Below are positions 55,288 to 61,198 of a stretch of DNA of 64,000 bases, piece by piece. Source of the stretch: JBJTUH01 sp044346175 (GTDB lineage: Bacteria > Cyanobacteriota > Vampirovibrionia > Vampirovibrionales > JAJTHC01); assembly GCA_044346175.1 (NCBI GenBank), contig JBIIZQ010000006.1, positions 62,001-126,000 on the forward strand. Reading direction: 5' to 3'. The notes under the pieces were generated by a model, which was given only the letters and a program-made list of their open reading frames with translations, ran no database searches and was not told where the DNA came from. A program made the translations under genes and the position numbers. Positions within the stretch are counted from its first letter, which is position 1, and each line of letters begins with the position of its first letter.

Positions 55288-55370
55288 AGGGTAATCGTAT
55301 GAAGGCTTGCAGTATCAACGAGGGCTAAATATGGATTTTCAACCGATTTGCATCGGTATGACGTGAGAAA
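55288..55370. repeat. Dispersed hairpin repeat, copy C (partial)
   Basis: It contains 'gcagtatcaacgagggctaaatatgg' and 'accgatttgcatcggtatgacgtgagaaa', matching the second half of the consensus seen at 59520-59572. Confidence 0.6.
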
Positions 55371-55547
55371 ACAGGCGTTATTCCTAGAAGAGGTAGCCTT
55401 AAAAGAGGAGGTAGTTATGTAGGAAATATCAACAAGTGATGCTGCTATTGGTTTTATCTCTTTAGAATCTTTAGTAGGATTCGTTCAACGGGGCAGGTCT
55501 ATGGATTCTCAGCACAGGGGTGATTTTTGAATCAAGGGGATAGGGTC

Positions 55548-56387
55548 ATGACGGGTCTGTATGTTGGTCAGCAGGGTTTTCCATCGGCGTTCTCGTACGC
55601 TGGGGTACCTTTGCCGTCTCAACGGTTACGCTATGGCTTTCAGTTACCGCAGGGACTGGGGGCTACGCTTCAAAAACAAGGCACACGGGTGGCAGGGTTT
55701 GTGTCTGATATGGCACAAGGTGCGATGCAAGCGGTTAAAGGGCTTTTTGCCCCAGTTAGAGACATGGTGACACGTCTGCCTCAGCAGCCTCAAGGTCGGT
55801 GGTGGCTACTCCCTAAGGGCGAGAACCTACCTTCTTCTTTTGTACCATCAACCCAAGGGCAGCAGGCTACTCAGACATTTGCCCCTCAAAGTATTTTAGG
55901 GCGTGTTGAACAAGCCTTTGAAACAGCACTGAAGCCCGTCCTCAAGTGGGAAGGTGGTTTCTCAAACCATCCGAGTGATACAGGTGGTGCCACCAATATG
56001 GGGATTACGCATGAGGTCTATCGTAAGTGGTTGTCAAAAAAGGGGCTTCCTCAAAAAAATGTGAAGGATATTACCAAGGAAGAAGTCCGACAGATTTATT
56101 ATGAAAACTACTGGGTACCTAGTGGTGCGAATCAACTGGCTCAAACAAACCTTCCTTTGGCGGTTGCCGTATTTAATGCTGCGGTGAATATGGGGGTTGG
56201 ACGTGCGAAGGAAATTTTGCAGCGTGCAGGGCAGAGCCATGTAAGCTTTCTTCAGGAAATGGAAAATTTATACCGTCGCTTTGCCTCTCGTGGTGGACAG
56301 GGTGTCTTCCTAAAGGGGTGGTTAAATCGTAACAACGATATGATGCAGTATACCCAGTCGATTGCCTCACAGCTTGGGATGAGGTAG
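55548..56387 (+). CDS. GH108-type lysozyme-like protein
   Basis: Started at ATG 55548 after AAGGGGATAGGG (279 residues). Residues 128-279 form a glycoside hydrolase 108 domain. LKWEGGFSNHPSDTGGATNMGIT holds the catalytic Glu (E135) in the family motif EGGxxxxxxDxGGxTxxGIT. QIYYENYWVPSGANQL and AVAVFNAAVNMGVGRAKEILQRA complete the fold. It should cut the glycan backbone of peptidoglycan. The first 127 residues are low-complexity (Gly/Gln/Pro-rich) with no classical signal peptide, so delivery may need a non-Sec route. The family is common in phage endolysins, but no phage genes are nearby, so a cell-wall remodelling or attack role is possible. Confidence 0.8.
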   Translation: MTGLYVGQQGFPSAFSYAGVPLPSQRLRYGFQLPQGLGATLQKQGTRVAGFVSDMAQGAMQAVKGLFAPVRDMVTRLPQQPQGRWWLLPKGENLPSSFVPSTQGQQATQTFAPQSILGRVEQAFETALKPVLKWEGGFSNHPSDTGGATNMGITHEVYRKWLSKKGLPQKNVKDITKEEVRQIYYENYWVPSGANQLAQTNLPLAVAVFNAAVNMGVGRAKEILQRAGQSHVSFLQEMENLYRRFASRGGQGVFLKGWLNRNNDMMQYTQSIASQLGMR

Positions 56388-56603
56388 GGTTGCTTCATTA
56401 TGTGTGGGGCAATTCCCTCAAACAGAGGGCTTTCATGAGGGAGGGGTGTTCAGCGTGAGAAAAAATACGATAACCAGAAGGATACTGTCATTGAGCCAAA
56501 CGATGTGAGCCTTGCGATAGGGTGATGCCTTCCCCATGGCTTGCCCTGAGGGGGTGTTCCTGATGGTAAAGAGCTTCTTTTCTGTGTGACCAATTGAAAG
56601 TGA

Positions 56604-57482
56604 ATGACTGTGATGATGACTGATATGACTTCCCACATGAGTGGTAAAAAGCCCTTGCCTCCCATTGCTGAACAGGGACAAGAGAACAAAGAAATACTCG
56701 GTGAGTTATCTCCTGAAGCCAAACAAGTGTTGCAAGCGGTTAAGCCTGTCAAGCGGAAACAGCATACGAAAATAGAAGAAGTAACCCCAGGTACGACCGA
56801 CCCAGACTTGCGTTCCGAATTTACGGCAGTGGATGCGTCACACCATTCGATTCAGCGTTTACAACTCATTATTAAGTGTTTGCCTTTATGGGTTAGGCAG
56901 GTCATTTACAGTGACTTGAAAAAACAGCTTGAAGATTCTCCCATTCGTAGCATTAAAGATTCTATCAATTTAATTCATGCGCTCCAGCACTATTACCCTA
57001 AACTTACGCCAAGAGGCGAGGATGCGTTGCGGTCTTTCCAGCAAGTACTCCAAACGAATCCCCATCAATTGACGGATAGCCACTACAGAGATGGCAAGTT
57101 TCTTGAAGTACTCACACAGGAAATGCCATTTTTGGATATTTGTATGCAGTTTCGATGGAGCTTGAAACAAGGTAGCTTACAGTTAATGCACTGCTTTGAA
57201 AAAGACTGGGTGCATCAACCTACCGCATTAACGATTGATGCGTCGCTAAAGTTTTTGGGCGACCGCATTAAATTGGGTGAATACCTGTTGATGCAAAATG
57301 CGATTTCTCAGTCTCAGCTTGACCAAGCTTTGCGTGTGCAGGGCTATATTGAGGAAGCCCTAGGAGGGCGTGAAGGCATTGGTAATATTTTAATGAACAT
57401 GGGGTTGGTCTCACGAGAAGCGGTTGAGGGTATTTTGTACCTTAAGGAAGACAGTACGCAAGACATTTATTGGCCTAACTAG
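56604..57482 (+). CDS. Protein with C-terminal MshEN/GspE N-terminal-like domain
   Basis: A 292-residue protein. The last 70 residues (RIKLGEYLLMQNAISQSQLDQALRVQGYIEEALGGREGIGNILMNMGLVSREAVEGIL) have the two-repeat 'LGE-L-x-G-I-S-QLDQAL-Q' pattern of the type II secretion/pilus ATPase N-terminal domain (MshEN), which binds c-di-GMP in some proteins. The preceding 220 residues are helical and unknown (HHSIQRLQLIIKCLPLWVRQVIYSDLKKQLED). It lacks an ATPase domain, so it may be a stand-alone regulator or adaptor. Several tandem starts exist near 56604-56625. Confidence 0.6.
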   Translation: MTVMMTDMTSHMSGKKPLPPIAEQGQENKEILGELSPEAKQVLQAVKPVKRKQHTKIEEVTPGTTDPDLRSEFTAVDASHHSIQRLQLIIKCLPLWVRQVIYSDLKKQLEDSPIRSIKDSINLIHALQHYYPKLTPRGEDALRSFQQVLQTNPHQLTDSHYRDGKFLEVLTQEMPFLDICMQFRWSLKQGSLQLMHCFEKDWVHQPTALTIDASLKFLGDRIKLGEYLLMQNAISQSQLDQALRVQGYIEEALGGREGIGNILMNMGLVSREAVEGILYLKEDSTQDIYWPN

Positions 57483-57832
57483 GTTGTGTGGCCATTGGCT
57501 TAGGGTGTGTAGTGTGGCTACCGACTCGATACCTTACGCCGTCATTACGTCATGATGCCGCATGAAGTATGCGTGAGGGATGGCTACTGATTTTTATTGG
57601 CTATGACTTGAAGGGTATGACGTGAAAAAACCTATATCATCCTTATTAGGAGCTTGTGCAGTATTGCAGATTCCTAGTATAGTGAGCGTATGCCATGCTT
57701 TTTGTGGGTGATATGACAAGTCATTGTTGTAGCAATGTTTCAGGGTTGGAAAAGTGACGAGAAGTATGGCTCAAAAAGTTGTGTCAAAACATTTTTGAAC
57801 GATGAACTAAGAGGAAGGTGTCGTCCACTTCT
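57483..57832. other. Region upstream of the encapsulin operon
   Basis: A degraded dispersed repeat fragment lies at about 57535-57620. TTGTGC (57654-57659), an 18-bp spacer and TATAGT (57678-57683) is a plausible operon promoter. No gene is seen. Confidence 0.45.
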
Positions 57833-58210
57833 ATGGTAGCTAACACTGGTTTGACAGCGGTTCAAACAAGCTTCGCCCAGCATATTACTTTGCTGACACA
57901 AGACAAGGTGCGTGTTGAAAAGTTTTTAGAGCATCTTGAACTTGCAAAAATACTCTCAGACGATGTACGTATTACGACCTTTATTGAACACACGATTGAG
58001 GAAGAGACGGAACACCTTGCAAAGGTTACAAAACTTTTAGCCCAAGCGGAAGCCCTTGGGAGCATGCCGGCAGAACCCTCACCGTCTCCTGCTCCTGCGT
58101 ATGAGGACAACGCCCAAGTGTTTCCTCATCCATTAGGTGGGGCGGGGCATGTGAGACGTAGAGATGACCACGCCTTAACGGTAGGGAGTTTGTACGGCTT
58201 GCGTCAATAA
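57833..58210 (+). CDS. Encapsulated ferritin-like cargo protein with targeting peptide
   Basis: A 125-residue protein from ATG 57833 (GAGGAAGG 14 nt upstream; an in-frame GTG at 57818 would add 5 residues). Residues 15-75 are two predicted helices with carboxylates and a C-terminal ExxH (DKVRVEKFLEHLELAKI and IEEETEHLAKVTKLL; E58 and H61), matching the half-ferritin EncFtn pattern. A Pro/Ala-rich linker (EPSPSPAPAYEDN) follows, then HALTVGSLYGLRQ. LTVGSL is the standard encapsulation signal that binds inside encapsulin shells. In known EncFtn systems, decameric ferroxidase rings oxidise Fe(II) and the shell stores the mineral. It sits 68 nt before the encapsulin gene. Identity as EncFtn rather than a rubrerythrin- or hemerythrin-like cargo needs structural checking. 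Confidence 0.82.
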   Translation: MVANTGLTAVQTSFAQHITLLTQDKVRVEKFLEHLELAKILSDDVRITTFIEHTIEEETEHLAKVTKLLAQAEALGSMPAEPSPSPAPAYEDNAQVFPHPLGGAGHVRRRDDHALTVGSLYGLRQ

Positions 58211-58278
58211 TATGACGGTGTCGTGAGGGTATTTTTTTGCAGTAGCAAGTGATTAAGCACAATTTAAGGAAGATTTTC

Positions 58279-59337
58279 ATGCAAGACTTTTTGTCACACA
58301 ATGAAGCCCCTATCAGTGATGCTCAGTGGGATGATATTGATAAGTTAATTATTGAAGTTGTGAAACAACAGCTGATTGGTCGCCGATTTATCCATGTGTT
58401 TGGTCCTCTAGGGGCTGGCGTACAGTGGGTGAGTCAAGATATTCTCACAGGCAATACCAAGGGACAATTGGATGTTTTAGGGGAGTCAAGCCAACCCCAT
58501 GACACCGTCCAAACCTTGCAAAGAGTTAATATTCATCTCCCCCTTCTGTATAAAGATTTCATGTTGTACTGGCGTGATATTGAAACCAGCCGTAAGTTTG
58601 GGATTCCACTTGATTTATCTGCTGCGGCTGCTGCGGCATCGTCCTGTGCACGTTCAGAAGATGAAATGATTTTTCATGGCTTTCAAGATGCAGAAAGTCA
58701 AACCAAGCACTACGGCTTATTGAATGCCCCTGGGGCACACCAGTTGGTAGCTTCTAACTGGCACGAGGCAGGGGGTGTCTTTAAGGATATTCTAACTGCC
58801 ACTGAAACACTCGCAGAAGCAGGGTTTTATGCCCCTTATGCGGTTGTGGTTTCGCCCAGAACGTATTCTCAGTTACACCGCTATATGAATGTGACGGGGA
58901 TGATGGAAATTGAGTATATTCGTCAAGTGATTACGGATGGTGTTTATGCGTCTTCGGTGATACCTGAAAATACCATGTTAGTGGTTTCAACAGGGGTACA
59001 GAACTTTGACCTTGCGATTGCCCAAGACTATAAAACGGCGTATCTTGGGGCACAGAATATGAATCACCCCTTCCGTGTGTTGTCTTCGCTCGCACTCCGT
59101 ATTAAGCGTTCAGGAGCTATTTGTGTTTTGAAGAAGGCAACGAGTGGCAAACCCCTAGGCATCTCAGCACTTAGTGTTGCACCTGCGCTACAGGCTTCTC
59201 AAAGAAAAGAACGTGCGACTCGTGTTACAGCGGTAAGCTCGGTTGCTGAGCCGAAGCGTCGTGGGCGTAAACCCAAAGCCAAAGCACCTGAGGGGGTCTC
59301 TCAAGTGACACCCCGTATTCCTCCCTCGTTACAGTAG
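58279..59337 (+). CDS. Family 1 encapsulin shell protein with C-terminal AT-hook extension
   Basis: A 352-residue protein from ATG 58279, with AAGGAAG 6 nt upstream. Residues 1-286 match family 1 encapsulins (HK97 fold). The start is MQDFLSHNEAPISDAQWDDIDKLI, as in the T. maritima [20 protein letters not shown]. Then come QLIGRRFIHVFGPLG, LPLLYKDFMLYWRDIETS, DEMIFHGFQ (E-loop region), YAVVVSPRTYSQLH and LAIAQDYKTAYLGAQNMNHPFRVLSSLALRIKRSGAICVLK. The known protein ends there; this one goes on for 66 residues with a basic AT-hook, R327-RGRKPK-333, and a Pro-rich tip. In known shells the C-terminus is outside. It probably forms the compartment for the upstream cargo. Confidence 0.88.
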   Translation: MQDFLSHNEAPISDAQWDDIDKLIIEVVKQQLIGRRFIHVFGPLGAGVQWVSQDILTGNTKGQLDVLGESSQPHDTVQTLQRVNIHLPLLYKDFMLYWRDIETSRKFGIPLDLSAAAAAASSCARSEDEMIFHGFQDAESQTKHYGLLNAPGAHQLVASNWHEAGGVFKDILTATETLAEAGFYAPYAVVVSPRTYSQLHRYMNVTGMMEIEYIRQVITDGVYASSVIPENTMLVVSTGVQNFDLAIAQDYKTAYLGAQNMNHPFRVLSSLALRIKRSGAICVLKKATSGKPLGISALSVAPALQASQRKERATRVTAVSSVAEPKRRGRKPKAKAPEGVSQVTPRIPPSLQ

Positions 59338-59394
59338 TTGTGCGTGAAGAGGGGGTGTTTAAGCGGATAGGTGCTTAAACTTCTTGAATGTTAA

Positions 59395-59434
59395 GGCGAG
59401 GGTTCCAAACTTCAAAAAAGTTTGGAACCCTCGC
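59395..59434 (+). terminator. Terminator of the encapsulin operon
   Basis: A perfect 17-bp stem (arms 59395-59411 and 59418-59434) with a 6-nt loop. A second weaker G/C stem with TTTTT ends at about 59455. Confidence 0.8.
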
Positions 59435-59470
59435 CCCTTGGGAAGAGGGGTTTTTATTAAATCACGCTTC

Positions 59471-59582
59471 AATCATCTTACGCCGTCATTCCGACGGAAG
59501 TCGGAATCCAGAGGGCTTCCAGTATAGACGAGGGGTGGATACCGATTTTCATCGGTATGACATGAGAAACCCCTTACGGTTA
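59471..59582. repeat. Dispersed hairpin repeat, copy D (most complete)
   Basis: Two modules: cgtcattccgacggaagtcg with a 7-bp hairpin (ttccgac/gtcggaa), and ggataccgattttcatcggt with a 6-bp hairpin (accgat/atcggt), then atgacatgagaaacccctta. It lies downstream of the methyltransferase gene. Confidence 0.7.
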
Positions 59583-59646
59583 CACCGCTATTTTATAGAC
59601 GAGAAGGGTTACAAGAACTGTAAAAACACCCTTTTGCTTGTATACA

Positions 59647-60828
59647 TTAAGAGCAATGCACTTTAGCCATGCTTGCAAGGGCTGGTTCAGGGATAAGCTC
59701 GAAGATACTTTGTGGTCGAACGCTTCTTTTAAAATGAGGGAGAGGTTTGAAAGCGCTGGCATAGGTATTTGCTATGGGTGAAGGTGGCGACTGACTCAAT
59801 TGACTTAAATGTAAAGTAATAGCTTCTGCTAAGGCACGTACTATAGGTACACACACTGAATTCCCTACTTGCTTATAGGCTTCTGACTTCCGCTCATGAA
59901 TTTGAAACGTATCAGGATACCCCATTAAACGATAGCATTCTCTTAGTGTGAGTCGTCTCACGGCATGTTCAGGTGCTGCATGAGGATAGTAAATAAAAAA
60001 CCTACCAGACACTTCTTGAGAAGGTAGCGTAGGGTGTGTACCCTCCACCGAGTAAATACGATTAGGTTGTTTATGAACGCGGGAAAGATGCTCCGTGTTT
60101 GGACGGGTGCCTTTGGTGCGGATGTTCTTATTACGATACCCCGCAAAAATTAACCCTGATTGTTCTTGGCATGTAGGGCTTTCAAGAATGGTATAGGTTT
60201 CAGGAGGTAAATAATCAAATTCACCTTGTGCTTCAAGAATATCAAGGAGTCTCGTTTTTTGAGTGGGTCTGGTGTGTCGTACGATGCTTCCAAAGTCAAA
60301 AGGAACTTCACGGGTTGCCATGATGATAATCCGTTCTCGGTTTTGAGGTGTGCCAAAATGAACGGCATTTAAAACCTCATACCGTACATGGTAGCCAAGC
60401 GAGGCTAGACTATCAAGAATCACCTGGAAGGTGCGTCCTCCGTCATGATGTAAAAGGTGTTTGACATTTTCAAGAAGCACTACAGCAGGTTGTTTTGCTT
60501 GAATAATTTCGCAAATCGTAAAAAACAGTGTTCCTCTTGTGTCTTCAAAGCCTTTTTTCTGTCCACAAATACTAAAAGGCTGACAAGGAAACCCTGCACA
60601 TAGTACGTCAAAGTCGGGGATATGCTGATAGGCTACTTGGGTAATGTCGCCTGCAAAGTGATTCGCCTCAAACAGGCTGGGGGTATCGCCTTTAAAATTG
60701 CGTTCATAGCTTTCTCGTGCGTGGGGGTCTATTTCAGAAGCAAACACACAGGTACCCCCTGCTTGATGAAAAGCGAGATGGAATCCCCCGATGCCTGCAA
60801 ATAAATCAATAAACCTTAAACCCATCAT
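59647..60828 (-). CDS. DNA (cytosine-5) methyltransferase
   Basis: A 393-residue C5 methyltransferase. Motifs I FIDLFAGIGGFHLAF, IV GFPCQPFS (catalytic Cys), VI ENVKHLL, VIII QNRERIIIMA, IX RRLTLRECYRLMGYP and X YKQVGNSVCVPIVRALA are all intact. The target recognition region lies between VIII and IX (RNKNIRTKGTRPNTEHLSRVHKQPNRIYSVEGTHPTLPSQ); the recognised site cannot be told by eye. A 55-residue C-terminal tail is extra. Started at ATGATG with AAGGA 11 nt upstream. No restriction endonuclease is adjacent, so it may be an orphan enzyme or half of a split system with genes outside the window. Two copies of a dispersed repeat flank the gene. Confidence 0.95.
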   Translation of the reverse strand: MMGLRFIDLFAGIGGFHLAFHQAGGTCVFASEIDPHARESYERNFKGDTPSLFEANHFAGDITQVAYQHIPDFDVLCAGFPCQPFSICGQKKGFEDTRGTLFFTICEIIQAKQPAVVLLENVKHLLHHDGGRTFQVILDSLASLGYHVRYEVLNAVHFGTPQNRERIIIMATREVPFDFGSIVRHTRPTQKTRLLDILEAQGEFDYLPPETYTILESPTCQEQSGLIFAGYRNKNIRTKGTRPNTEHLSRVHKQPNRIYSVEGTHPTLPSQEVSGRFFIYYPHAAPEHAVRRLTLRECYRLMGYPDTFQIHERKSEAYKQVGNSVCVPIVRALAEAITLHLSQLSQSPPSPIANTYASAFKPLPHFKRSVRPQSIFELIPEPALASMAKVHCS

Positions 60829-61029
60829 ACAAAAAGCTGTCCTTAGTCGTTATCACGTTTGTGTTTGCCTTACAAATAGGGTGTTTTGATACGTTTCGAT
60901 TGTATCATGGAATCCTCTTGCGTTCACGCCAGCATGTGTGCCGTAGGGGCAATGTGTTACTCCCCACGCCCTTTAAGGTGGAGGGACAAACGGTCTGCTA
61001 GAGCTTTTTTTATTCTTTCACATACAAGG
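60829..61029. other. Intergenic region upstream of the methyltransferase gene
   Basis: No gene or RNA is supported; presumably the methyltransferase promoter. Confidence 0.35.
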
Positions 61030-61119
61030 TTGGCATCCAGAAAGCCCAAAAGCCCAACGTATGAACAAAAGATGGATACCGATTTTCATCGGTATGACGA
61101 GAGAAACCCCTTACGGTTT
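61030..61119. repeat. Dispersed hairpin repeat, copy E (partial)
   Basis: It shares tggataccgattttcatcgg and the following gtatgac-gagaaaccccttacggtt with copy D. Its first module is degenerate (ttggcatccagaaagc). Confidence 0.7.
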
Positions 61120-61122
61120 GTA

Positions 61123-61182
61123 ACCATCCTGAAAACCCCTCTCGCCAACGCACTCTCCTTGGGGAGAGGGTAAAACCCTACA
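61123..61182. repeat. Short GC-rich inverted repeat near the helicase 3' end
   Basis: cccctctcgccaacgcactc followed by tccttggggagaggg can fold (ctctcc/ggagag). A similar pyrimidine-rich motif occurs at about 5380-5415, before tatD. Confidence 0.4.
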
Positions 61183-61198
61183 TCTCCGCAGGCACAAA

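Noticed and set aside
55548..56387. The lysozyme and the HK97-fold encapsulin as parts of a prophage
   Set aside because: There are no portal, terminase, tail or integrase genes, and the HK97-fold protein has encapsulin features and a cargo with targeting peptide.
47126..60828. A complete restriction-modification system made of the nuclease at 47126 and the methyltransferase at 59647
   Set aside because: The two genes are 11 kb apart with housekeeping genes between, and nothing links them.
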